In this document: positions 48,443-58,892 of the stretch, one piece after another | Layout of the letters: each line of letters starts with the position of its first letter | Position numbering within the stretch: the first letter of the stretch is position 1 | Source: Hemerocallis citrina | Lineage: Eukaryota > Streptophyta > Magnoliopsida > Asparagales > Asphodelaceae | Direction: 5' to 3' | DNA length: 64,000 nt | NCBI GenBank assembly: GCA_017893485.1 | Contig: CM030366.1 | Location: 73,413,227-73,477,226, forward strand | Made by a program: the position numbers and the translations under genes | Notes under the pieces: generated by a model | What the model was told of the DNA's origin: nothing | The model's input: only the letters and a program-made list of their open reading frames with translations | Database searches by the model: none

Positions 48443-51033
48443 CTACACCGAGGAACTAGACATAGTATATCCAAGACCGACGCCCCCGAGCTCCCGATCT
48501 GCCATCGCCCTCCTCAGCCGGCTTGCCTCCTCACTAAGGGCTTCGGACTTGTTCCTGTAGTAATCGAAGGCCGCATCAGTATCACGGGCCCCCTTTCGGT
48601 ACCGAACCAAAGTGGCCTCCAGGGCCTCAACCTTGCTCCGAAGCCACGCCACGTCGGAACGACGGGGGTCCGCCTCAGGAGGGGGAGCCATAACCTACAA
48701 GAGAACCAGCCCACTCAAAACATATAAGCAATGAGGTTCGGAAGTATTCGAGGTCAAAACACTTGGCCAGCCAAAAACCCTCTTTTTATAAATTTAGTTT
48801 CTCCATACAAAAAATGCGGTGGCCAGTCCGCGGAAGGCAAATACAATCGAGAGAAGGAAAAAGAAGGACAAAAATAATACAGCTAGTTTTCCCACCTCAG
48901 TGTCGGTCGGGTTCACAGGGGGGTCGACAGCCTGGTCATCATCGGGCCCTTGTTCGCCAGGGGTCTTCGGTGTCCCCTCAATCTCCATATCAAACTCGAA
49001 GTTGGACAGGTCGATAGTAGGATAGAAGTGCCTCACATGACTGAGGGCCTTTGCATAACAGTTGTCCTGGGCTTTGATCACCAGGAGCTGACACGACTCC
49101 GTCAACTCATCCTTCTCCTTCGCCGACATCTTCTCCTGAGCCGCCATCGTCTTCGCCCATTCCTCCTTCTCCTTGTCGAAGGCCGCCTTCATTTCCGTCT
49201 CCCTCCTATGAGAACCTTCGAGCTCTACCTTCAACTCCTTCACCTCCTGCTCGGCCTTGTCAGCCCGGTCTCGCTCTCGCTGCAAAGCCGCCTCATAAAG
49301 GCCTCTCACGTGGGCCCCCTGCACGGTCGCCTGTAGTAGCCAGACAATACTAAGAAACCTTTCTTAGCGACATAATCTGAAAGCAAGTGGGTTCGGTTGA
49401 CTTACCAGCACATTGGCCTGCGCAAGACGCACGTACGCCTCGTCCAGGGTCTGGGCCTTCATATCCGAACGATCCCGAGGGGTCGCCAGCTTATCTGCAA
49501 CCTCCACGGCCTGGCGCCCTCGGACCAGGCAATCACCCTCGCGGATCGACCAATTCGGCACCCACGGTCGCCGAAGTCTCTCCTCTATCCCAGGATCCAC
49601 CAGGGGACCCTTCCCCTTATCAAGGTCAGCAGCCCTGCCCTGATCCAAGCCCCCCTGAACCACCGCGTCCCCGCCTGTCTCCGAGCAAGTCCTTTTGGCC
49701 CTCGGCTGAATTGGGGCCTCGGAGACCACCTGGGACAACTCGGTCGTCTTCACCGCGTCCCCCTTCTTCTCGGCCTTCTTCTTCTTCATAGCGAGCCTCA
49801 GCGCCTTAATCGATTCTTCATCCATATCTGTAAAAAAATCCATTAAGAACAATGAGCAAGAAAGTACAAGAAGATCAAGAGAAAAGAAACAACCACATAC
49901 TAAGCACGGCCGGGCTCAGTCCAACGCTCGCCAGGTGGGCCTCTGTCACCTTCGCCCAATTGATGCTGTACGACAGACGGAGGCGCTCAACAAACCTCCA
50001 CTCCTCAGCCGTCAGGTCCCTCGGCCTCGGCATTTCGTAGCTCGGCTTAGAGTGGTTCCACCGAGTGGGAATATCCCAAGGATCCTCACTCCGGATCACC
50101 AGATATTTTTTCTTCCAAAAGTTGATAGAATCCGGGTGACCGTGGACTACCTTCCCCTTACCACGAGGCGAGATATAGTATACTCCCTCTGCCGATGAGC
50201 CGATCATCAACATCGCTCGGAACACATTCAGCCGCAGGGGTACCTTCTGCTCCTCGCACATCAGCACGAAGCAGACGATCTGCTTCCAGGAGTTCGGCCC
50301 AAACTGCATCGGTGCCAAGGACGCCCAATTCAGCACCTCCCGAACGAATGGGTGGATTGGCAGCCTCAGTCCGGAGATAAAGGCGTCCACAGGGAAGATG
50401 CTATACCTATCCGGCAGGGGGTCGGTCGGCCGAAGAGTAGAGTTCGGCAACATGAGCTCATAGCTGGACCCTATGTAGTATGCCAACTGCAGAGCCCCTA
50501 AGTCGCCTACCTCCAGAATTGTCGGGTGTGCTTCCACCTTCACCCTCTTTCGGCTCGGCGACGACGGCTGGACCCCAGAGAGCTCCTTATCGGAGAGATC
50601 GTCGGGATAGCAACGGAAAGGCTTGGGTTGTACAGACGACCCTGTCATCAAGCCATCGTAAACAGGCACCTGACTCGAGCCGCCGGTCCACGACCCCTTC
50701 TTCTTCTTCGGAGCCCTCTTCTTCTTGGCTCGCTCCGGCGAGGGTGTAGACAATCGAGCCAGACCGGTCGGATTCCGAGGCCCTTCGGCGCCATCCCCTT
50801 CGGGACCACCCTCCTCTTTGGAAACCAACCCTAGAGTCCGGACTTCGTCTGAACTACCGCCCCCCTCCTCAGAGTCGCTACTATCCACCACGAAATGCCT
50901 CCGAGATCGCAACGGCTTCACATTATGTACCACCTCCTCCTCGCCTACCGTCTCCTCCCACGAAGTCGATTTGAAGACAGGCTTCACCCCCCCCAGACGT
51001 CGACACCGACGAGCCAGACTGAGCCCTGTCCAT
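48443..51033 (-). CDS. Antisense four-exon gene of Tat element B (Transposase_28-like, coiled coil)
   Basis: Minus-strand exons are 51033-49901, 49827-49406, 49330-48896 and 48694-48443. The introns of 73, 75 and 201 bp all have GT-AG edges and consistent phases (1, 0, 0), giving about 746 codons. Exon 1 has an acidic/basic N-terminus, then a region (about residues 190-350) with FPVDAFISGLRLPIHPFVREVL, the hallmark of the plant 'putative gypsy type transposon' family (Pfam Transposase_28). Exon 2 is charged with KKKKAEKKG. Exon 3 is a Glu/Lys-rich coiled coil, and exon 4 is another predicted helix. The start is ATG 51033, matching the M-x-R start of the copy in element C. A run of eight G at 50987-50994 shifts the frame after residue 15; with that run in doubt the gene is otherwise open. 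Antisense frames are known in Tat elements; their function is unknown. Confidence 0.75.
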
Positions 51034-51189
51034 CTGTGCCTAAGCTAAACAGACTTACCAACTAACCTGAGATCACTTCGAAAGAACGAGCCTGCTGCAG
51101 GAAACTGAAGGGACGAACACTGAAGAGTTGGAAGATTTTTGAAAAGTGAGGAGCGAGAAAGAAGTGGGTGATGGGAGGAGATGGGAGAA

Positions 51190-51200
51190 CATTTATAGAG
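51190..51200 (-). promoter_or_regulatory. TATA box of the antisense gene in element B
   Basis: The minus strand reads CTCTATAAATG, 157 bases upstream of the ATG at 51033, followed by a C/T-rich leader (51180-51050). The placement is like that of a conventional plant gene promoter and independent of the LTRs. Confidence 0.65.
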
Positions 51201-51399
51201 GATAGAAACGACTCCTCGATTTTCGCAGTTACTATTCACCGATTGACGTGCAACTGCCACCTGGAAAATCGCGCCACGACCTCGAAACGTGCGCTGCTGA
51301 CGTCACCCAGTGCCAGGCTGGCAGCCCTGCACAGGGGTCGGTTCGGGTGGAGGGCTCGGCGGAGACATTGTTTTACTTAAAATTTAAGGCCCCATGGTT

Positions 51400-51640
51400 C
51401 GGTCGGCTCACCTCTCACCCGCGAACAACTCGGGGCTTACGACCTCGGCAGCCGAAACCCCGAATTGTTCACGGGTGGGAGAATAGCCACCATCGCCTGC
51501 GCCCCGGGCTCCAGGACTCGGTCGGCTCCCCTCTCACCCGCGAACAGCTGGGGGCTTACAGCCTCGGCAGCCGAAACCCCAAACTGTTCAAGGGTGGGAG
51601 AAAAGCCACCGTCGCCTGGGACCCTATCGGAAAGCGGATC
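51400..51640. repeat. Two-copy 119-bp repeat upstream of the antisense promoter
   Basis: Units starting GGTCGGCTC at about 51401 and 51520 share 'cacccgcgaaca', 'ggggctta', 'ctcggcagccgaaacccc' and 'gggtgggaga'. The phrase ctcggcagccgaa is itself a palindrome. Confidence 0.85.
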
Positions 51641-52080
51641 GCCCCCCATATCCGAGGCTCTTCAGCCTCAGGCCCAGAATACGGTGAGCACCACTCCCGT
51701 CCGGATCTCTCTCAGCCCAGACAACCGTGTGAGGGCCGTCTGAACCGAAAAGGGATCCGGACGGTAGAGTCACCACCAATCAGGATCGGGGGATAAAATT
51801 TTTCAAGAAAGAGACGTCCGCCGAAGCAGGCACCTCTGGCGGCCAATGGACCACCCTTGCTGTGATCGAATCCTCAGGGGGGAATTAGGTATTTATAACC
51901 TCCACCATTGTCCTGCCACTATGGCGTTGGGAAAGCCAAACGACGGAAGCCCATGCGCCATGCATTTATTAGGCGCCATTAATGCCCCTAGGAAATTGGA
52001 ACACCTGCACAGATCCCGGAGCGCCTTCAAAGCTCCGCAAAGACAGCAGACCGCCCCGCTTAATCCTTCTAAAACACCAC
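51641..52080. other. Non-coding part of the element B 3' region
   Basis: GC-rich sequence between the 119-bp duplication and the 88-bp array. No open frame with a recognisable product and no repeat is seen, apart from an incipient 'atcaacccataatccctc' at the edge of the array. Confidence 0.5.
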
Positions 52081-52857
52081 GGCTCGCCATCACCCTTATC
52101 AACCCATAATCCCTCGCCAGCTCGAGGTCCGGTCTGGCACCAGGGTACTCTTCTTCGGAAGATCCACCGGCTCGCCATCACCCTTACCGACCCATAATCC
52201 CTCCTCATCTCGAGGTTCGGTCTGGCACCAGGGTACTCTTCTCAGGAAGAAACAACGGCTCGCCATCACCCTTACCGACCCATAATCCCTCGCCAGCTCG
52301 AGGTCCGGTCTGGCACCAGGGTACTCTTCTTCGGAAGATCCACCGGCTCGCCATCACCCTTACCGACCCATAATCCCTCCTCATCTCGAGGTTCGGTCTG
52401 GCACCAGGGTACTCTTCTCAGGAAGAAACAATGGCTCGCCATCACCCTTACCGACCCATAATCCCTCGCCAGCTCGAGGTCCGGTCTGGCACCAGGGTAC
52501 TCTTCTTCGGAAGATCCACCGGCTCGCCATCACCCTTACCGACCCATAATTCCTCCACATCTCGAGGTTCGGTCTGGCACCAGGGTACCCTTCTCAGGAA
52601 GGAACAACGGCTCGCCATCACCCTTACCGACCCATAATCCCTCGCCAGCTCGAGATCCGGTCTGGCACCAAGGTACTCTTCTTCGAAAGATACACCGGCT
52701 CGCCATCACCCTTACCGACCCATAATCCCTCCTTATCTCGAGGTTCGGTCTGGCACCAGGGTACTCTTCTCAGGAAGAAACAACGGCTCGCCATCACCCT
52801 TGTCGACACATAATCCCTCGTCATCTCGAGGTTGGGTCGAGCACCAGGGTACTCTTC
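52081..52857. repeat. 88-bp tandem array of element B, main part
   Basis: GGCTCGCCATCACCCTTA starts units at 52081, 52169, 52257, 52345, 52433, 52521, 52609, 52697 and 52785, exactly 88 bp apart. Two variants alternate (one with CTTCGGAAGATCCACC, one with CAGGAAGAAACAACG, and 'cgccagctcgaggtccgg' against 'ctcatctcgaggttcgg'), so the true period is a 176-bp dimer. The ninth unit is cut by the solo LTR at 52858. Confidence 0.97.
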
Positions 52858-55800
52858 TGTAATGCCCCGAATTTCAAATGAGGATAAATTCGAGATTTCA
52901 CAGGATCTTTACTTCACTTCGTACAATTTTATAAGGAATTTAAAACTTTTTATTCACAATACATCAGAGTTCCTTTACATTTGGTTTTTACACAGCGGAA
53001 GACTAAAAGATTACAACAATGAAATACAACTTGCATAACTTTAACATCATTTGCAACATCTTTAACTTCTAAACAGCAACAGCATATTCCCTTTATAACT
53101 CCATGAATAGTCCATTACCTGCATGTCAGTCTGTGGGCACGTCAGTTACTTACAACTGACGAAATGTTATACACGGCTATCCTCTCTATGCCGGGAATAG
53201 TATAACGATCTCATACTTTAACAAATCACAAAAAGATTGAATGAACAAGTAAAGTGTCAAAGGTGACTATTCTAAACATAAGTGTATGTCATGCCTTAAT
53301 GCCTAATGCACACATTTCTACACTAGGATGACACTAATGCACACTTGTTCGGATTCTATGCATCCCATACTACATAGGTCCGAGGGCAAGCGCCTACGTA
53401 CTCCACATTGAAGGGTTCGATCCCTCGCCATGAGACTACCCAGTAATAAAACAAGTTTTAGAGTTATTTCACAGATACGGATCTCAGCCTCCCTGGCTAG
53501 CCTCCCTGGCTTATAATAACAGATCCAGCCTCCCTGGCTATTATATCGTGATGATAATCCCGTAAATGCCCTTCTAGCCCCGGTATATACATATTCTCTG
53601 GAGTATGGTAAACATCCGTCGACTACCCTAAGTCCCGGATAAAATACAGTCCATCTCCTATGGGGCAACCACAGTCCACCAACTGGGTCCATAGCCACGG
53701 AGATCCACCGCCGACTATATAGAAGCACCCATTTACGTTTGCACAAGTCTATTACATCTTCACTTAAGTGCCTAATTATTCTTAAGTTCAAGACATGAAT
53801 AATTTCCACTCATAGAATTAGTTTTACCTCCTACCGGACTTAATCAACAAATATGAGATCGCCCCACGGCAATATCTCAAAATCATATCATTCCTTTCTT
53901 TCATTTTTGTCGGTAACCGAAGTCTTACTAATTCTTAATCATAATCTTTCATGTACAAGAAACATGGGTACACATACCCTTCAGTAATCATGTCCTAAAC
54001 TTATATAATTTCTTCTTTCAACTTAATCACAAATAATCATAGTCTCATCATTATTCATTATCTAGTCATCCGTTCACATTCTTTATAAGCAAAGGAATAA
54101 TTTCTTTTAAGAACACAATTCTATCACATGAGATTTCATAATAAAATCAAGCCATTATAATGTCTCACTTTACTTAGAATATTCTTCGAACAAATAAGAA
54201 TAAAATTCTCTTCAAGAAAATCACTTCACAAAAGTAATACTTTACATTTCTTCTTAAAACATATAAACCTTGTAGTAAATATGAAGACTACATTATACAA
54301 TGCACAAGTAGCCGAACAACTAGTTTGCTACAGTTTGCTTGGGTACATAGGCCAAATATTTTCGAAAGTGGACCAGTTGTGGACTAACTTTGGTAAATAT
54401 TTTCAAAAGTGGACCAGTCGGGTAAATATTTTCCACGGTGGATTAGTTTCGGAAATTATTTTCTTTTTACCCTTTTCATTATCCCTTCCATTATCCCCCG
54501 TGCACGTGTGCACGTGTATGATACTAGTTATTATAATCATATACATGCTTATAATATAATATTCCTGAAGGTATCAATTGGTTTGAAATAATGTATATGT
54601 ACCCATATGTTAAAATAATTATGAACCATATTGCAAAGTACTAAATAGACATGAACATCCCGGAATTTAAACTAAATTATTGCATATCGTAAATGATGTA
54701 CCATGTTTAATATAATTATAATATTAGCCCTTATGCTAATTAATTTATTAAAAACATTTGTTATGGATAATTATTACCAATACAATAATTCTTTCCAAAA
54801 TTCTATATGAATTTTCACAAAACTAATTTATAATTTCTAGCATGGTATTTCTACAACTAGAAAGTAAGAAACCATCCACTTTACTAAAAGAAAAATTTCT
54901 TTTTAACCATAATGAAATCTCTTCCAATAATCTCATAATTACTAATTTCTACATTTGCACATTAACAAGCTAATGAAAGTTTCTCCTTACTTTTTGTTCT
55001 CATTTCTAAGCAACATGACAATGTTTTGTTTCTTAATCAACAATAATATTTCTACAATTTAACATACACAAAAGCATGAAATTTATTTTCTAATTATCAT
55101 ATTAAACTTATACTATTCATTAAATAGCATGCTAATGTATAATAAATAATCAATCAATTCCTTTTTCTCATTAATTCCTAACATGATTTAATTTATTAAT
55201 CATACATGAACTACTTATCATTCTCAACTCATACCATAGCATAAATCATATAAGAAATTCCATACTACTCATTATTTATTACTTAGCATGCATTATTCTA
55301 AATTAGAAAGTATGGGGTCACCCACCTTATTGAAGCTTGAACAATTGAAGGAAAGATGTGACACTTCTTCTAGCTCCAAGACAACTCCTAGCAATGGCTC
55401 CTCCTCCTAGCAAGCTCCCTTCCCCTAGCAATGGCTTCCTCTAGCAATTCCTCCAAAAGGACCCTCACTCTCTTTCTTTTATTCTTCTCTTTCTCTTATT
55501 TATTTTATTTTTGGTGTGAAAAAGAATGAGAAATGGGTTGCTATTTATAGGACAATGCTAGGAACTATATTGCAAAATCTCCCACCTAATAACTCTTCAA
55601 ATTTATTTTACAACTCTCCACTTTCCTAACTCCTAAAACCTCCATCTCTTCATCTCCCCACTCTCCACTAACTCAACCTACCAACTCTTCTCCTCCCCTT
55701 GCCCAAAAAATGGTCCAAATACATTTGTGTATGCATGCACACATGCATAAACAAATATGAACACAAATCTATAACTCTAAATGTGTACTAATATGTGTAA

Positions 55801-56409
55801 CTTGTCATGTATTAGTACATGTTTAACTAAAAATGTGATTTTAATAGTGGGCTTGCTACATGGGCTCATTTCTAATTAATTTGATTATCTAGTGGGCTTG
55901 CTACATGGGCTCATTTCTAATTAATTTATTTAATTATCTAGTGGGCTCCTTTCCTAATGGGCCACATTTTAGTTTATAGGTCCATGGATCAAAAGAAAGG
56001 CTAAATAAAACTAATGCATGCTAAAAATAGTAAAATGAGAGTAGCAAAATGAGAATAAAAATTTGCACGTGCACCATATGTGCAAAAAATCGAAAAATGC
56101 ATTTTAATCAAAATAAGGGGAAAATAAATTTTCGTTTTATAAAATAGATTTAAATACATACAATAAATAATTTAAATCCATAGAAACATCGTACGTAGTG
56201 ATGGAAACACGTGCATCAAAACACGTAAAAAGCACGTAGAATATGAAGATTGAAATATTATATTTTTGTTGATTCAAAATAGGGAAAAATCAATATTGAA
56301 AATAAATAAATAGTCGATAATCAAAATACGGGATGAAAACACGTTACAAAATACACGTGCATAACACACGAGGGCAAAATTGTAATTTCCAATTTTGTGG
56401 CGTGTTACA
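52858..56409 (-). mobile_element. 3552-bp solo LTR inserted in the 88-bp array
   Basis: It begins TGTAATGCCCCGAATTT and ends GTGGCGTGTTACA, between TCTTC (52853-52857) and TCTTC (56410-56414), a perfect 5-bp duplication. The array resumes in register after it. It has no internal coding domain. The right 370 bp match the LTR end at 63308 (cacgtgcataacac, gggcaaaattgt, tttccaattttg). A minus-strand TATA (CTATAAATAG) at 55541-55550, with a C/T-rich leader to 55380, shows orientation. It belongs to the same family as the older interrupted LTR at 3221-11328. Confidence 0.9.
55541..55550 (-). promoter_or_regulatory. TATA box of the solo LTR
   Basis: CTATAAATAG on the minus strand about 860 bases inside the LTR, followed by the pyrimidine-free-to-purine-poor leader expected of a transcription start region. 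Confidence 0.5.
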
Positions 56410-56580
56410 TCTTCTCCGGAAGATTCAACGGTTCGCCATCGCCCTCACCTACCCATAAACCCTCGCCAGCTCGAGGTCCGCTCTAACAATCAGAACAACC
56501 CCCTCCTGAAGGCCCTGTGATTCGCCATCCCATTTCTACAACCATAAACACTCCTCCACAGCTAGCTCCCGCACCCCCGC
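56410..56580. repeat. Right remainder of the 88-bp array
   Basis: Two diverged units begin near 56430 (ggttcgccatcgccctcacc) and 56519 (gattcgccatccc), 89 bp apart. They continue the array after the solo LTR and bring the count to about eleven. Confidence 0.85.
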
Positions 56581-56596
56581 AGGAGTGGGGGGCTTG
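56581..56596 (+). other. Polypurine tract of Tat element B
   Basis: AGGAGTGGGGGGCTTG immediately precedes the 3' LTR start. It is nearly the same as the tract of element C (62106-62121), and marks plus-strand DNA initiation. Confidence 0.8.
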
Positions 56597-57150
56597 TGTG
56601 GTAGGGTAAAAATGGCCTGGGGGCCCAACCAGGGCCCAATACAACTCTCACTCAAGAATGGTAAAAATAGCAATCTAGTTCGGCTTCGAACCACTACAGG
56701 GTCGGCGCCGAACCTCAAGTTCACCCTCACAGAACTGGCCTCCTCGTATCCGACGAGCCTCAGTGGTCCTCGGCCTCCGATCCGTAACAGCCCCACGGGC
56801 CGTCCCCCCTTTCTGGCGAAGCATGGGGATGACCTGGCACAGCCTAGGCCCTCCGATTCTCCCAGAAGCACAAGAGACCCACGATCAGCCATGTCAGCTC
56901 CAAATACCACCAAGGGTTTTGCCACGTCAGCCCTATACCGCTCCTGGTATTGCCACGTCTGCCCTAAACCCCCTGGGCCTTCTGCCACGTCAGGCCCATG
57001 GGCTTTCGGATCCAGACCCGGCCCCCAAGCGGAACCAAACCCGATTGGGATTCTCTATAAATACTAAACCCTCACCCACCTTTTGAGGTAATCAATCTTT
57101 TACCACTTAAATTCACCTAGTTATTGCTACTCTCTCACAGAGACTGACTA
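56597..57150 (+). repeat. 3' LTR of Tat element B, truncated
   Basis: The first 554 bp match the 5' LTR closely (few differences, for example cagtctagg/cagcctagg, ccggttggg/ccgattggg). Identity stops after GACTGACTAG at 57150, so the last 241 bp of the LTR are missing and foreign sequence (element C antisense exon 2) follows with no spacer. Confidence 0.92.
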
Positions 57151-58595
57151 GGGGTCGTCCCCGGTCGTCCCCACCTTCAGAGCGGCTCGGTCCTTTTGGG
57201 TCGCGAGATGCTTGATGGCCTGCATACACATCTGCGAATCAACAAGAAAGTTGTCGTGGTTCTTCACCCGCCAGTCAGGGACGAACAGCTTCTTGTGGGC
57301 CTCAGTCAAGATCTGCTCGGCCTGAGGCGTCAGAGGCGGGGCCTGCAGAGCCAGCGCTGCCAAAACCGAAAAGGCCTCACTAGCCAGGGCAGAAGAGGCT
57401 GGAGCAGGCGGGTCTACAAGGACGACCACCGACGAAGATGGCGCCTGAAGAGTAGGGGTAGGGTCGGCAACTACCGAGGGGGCCTTGGAAGGTCATCCGG
57501 ATGTGAGCCCGGTGCTCGACTTCTTCCTCTTCCTACCATCGGCGATCTTGCCTCGCTCGGACATCATTGCCGTGAATTCCATCTTCGGCGCCTCTGTTCC
57601 AAACAACGAAACCCAAAAAACAACAAGTTAGAAAAAAAGAAAAGAAAAAGAAATGCAGCGAGATGTCAGGAGCATACTCGGGTCGATCGGACTAAGGCCC
57701 GACCCATGTAGCACCTCCTCAGTCATTCCTCTCCAGCTTAACATTGGGAGAGCAATGAGCTTCGCCGCCACTTCCTCTTCGTCCGGACTCAGCACTGGGT
57801 CGGCCCTTGCGAACTTCGGCACTTCTTCCTTCCACCGAGTCGGGAAGTCCAGCCTCGAGGGCCCCTTCAGCAGAAAAAACCTCTCCTTCCAACCTTTTAT
57901 CGAGTCCGGATTCTTAATGAGCTTAACGCCCCTCCGGGGTGACAAGTAGTAGCGAGGCTCGACCTTCATCATCCGGTTGATCCGGTACAGACTCCGGAGG
58001 ATTACCATGTCTGGATCGACCTCGGCGATGCGACACTGCAGCAAAAAGGCAAGCACGTGGCGCCAGGTGCTCGGCATAAATTGAACCGGTGCCAGACAAT
58101 ACCAGTAGAGAACCTTCAACATGAAGGAATGCAGAGGGAAGCGCAAGCCGGCGCACAAAGAGTCGAAGTTGAACACGCACGTGTCCGGCGACAGCACGGT
58201 GTTCGTCCGCATCCCAGGCCGGGGAGGATTAGACTGTACTCCGGAGGGATGGCAAACCCCTTTCTGATCCGGAGGAGATCCTTCTCGGATAACACCGAAG
58301 CAAGCTCGTCCACCTCGGTGACCCCCCTCGGGGCGTTCTCCTCGTAAACCGCCGACCGGCCAACAATCGCCTTCTTTAGCAGATTGCCCTCGTACTGCCT
58401 GATGCCGGTGCGACCGGACAGCACACCAGGGTACCTACCCGACTCAAGGGCTCGCCTCTCTGGCTCCACGATCTCCTCGACTATGGATGACCCTACCACT
58501 TTCTTCCCCTTTCTCCGACTCGCTACTTGAATTCTTTCCTCGGCACCACTATCTCTAGAGGACGATGGCTCACTTCCCGAGTTTACCCTTGACAT
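57151..58595 (-). pseudogene. Antisense gene of Tat element C, truncated
   Basis: Exon 1 is 58595-57678 and exon 2 is 57593-57151, with an 84-bp GT-AG intron in the same place and phase (after GLSP.., phase 1) as intron 1 of the copy in element B. The start MSRVNSGS parallels MDRAQSGS there. The central domain FNFDSLCAGLRFPLHSFMLKVLYWYCLAPVQF is the Transposase_28-type region, continuing through YYLSPRRGVKLIKN and FPTRWKEEVPKF. Damage: a one-base deletion near 58216 shifts the frame between LILP and MRTNTV, an in-frame TGA lies at 57493-57495, and everything after KVGTTGDDP is cut off at 57151. The protein diverges strongly from the B copy except in the domain core. Non-functional. Confidence 0.75.
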
Positions 58596-58813
58596 CTCTA
58601 AAAAATATCTAAGGCAAAAACACTGACCTTGATGTGACGTAAACTTGGAAGTGACGTGCACGGTGGAGTTTCTTCGCCGCAAATCGCCTGACCCACGTGA
58701 CAGCTAGCACCACCACCTTGGAGCACAAACCACCGCTAGCAGAGCGAAACTGAGAGTAAAAGTAAAAATTCAAAGTGAAAGAGAGAAATGAGCTAGGGGG
58801 TGAGGAGAGTGGG

Positions 58814-58824
58814 GACTTATAGCC
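58814..58824 (-). promoter_or_regulatory. TATA box of the antisense gene in element C
   Basis: The minus strand reads GGCTATAAGTC, about 220 bases before the ATG at 58595, with a T/C-rich leader between. It matches in role the TATA at 51190 in element B. The tandem array starts only about 70 bases upstream. Confidence 0.6.
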
Positions 58825-58892
58825 AAGAGAGCGATGTTTGGGCTCCCTAGGCATTTAAGGGCCCACTAAAGGAAGGCAAAATGACAAAACGG

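Larger units (their letters stand above)
42458..57150 (+). mobile_element. Tat-lineage (Retand-like) Ty3/gypsy element B
   Basis: The 5' LTR (42458-43252), primer-binding site, gag-pol (43333-47732), an oppositely oriented spliced gene (48443-51033), a tandem array (52081-56580, itself split by a solo LTR), a polypurine tract and a 3' LTR (56597-57150, truncated) are in the order expected of the Retand group. Both LTRs start TGTGGTAGGGTAAAAATGG and differ at only a few positions over their shared 554 bp, so insertion is fairly recent. Subtracting the 3552-bp nested LTR leaves about 11.1 kb. Gag is mostly deleted. The right part of the 3' LTR and its flank are lost at the junction with element C. 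Confidence 0.92.

Noticed and set aside
52081..52857. CRISPR-like regular array
   Set aside because: Units are contiguous 88-bp copies with no unique spacers, inside a plant retrotransposon.
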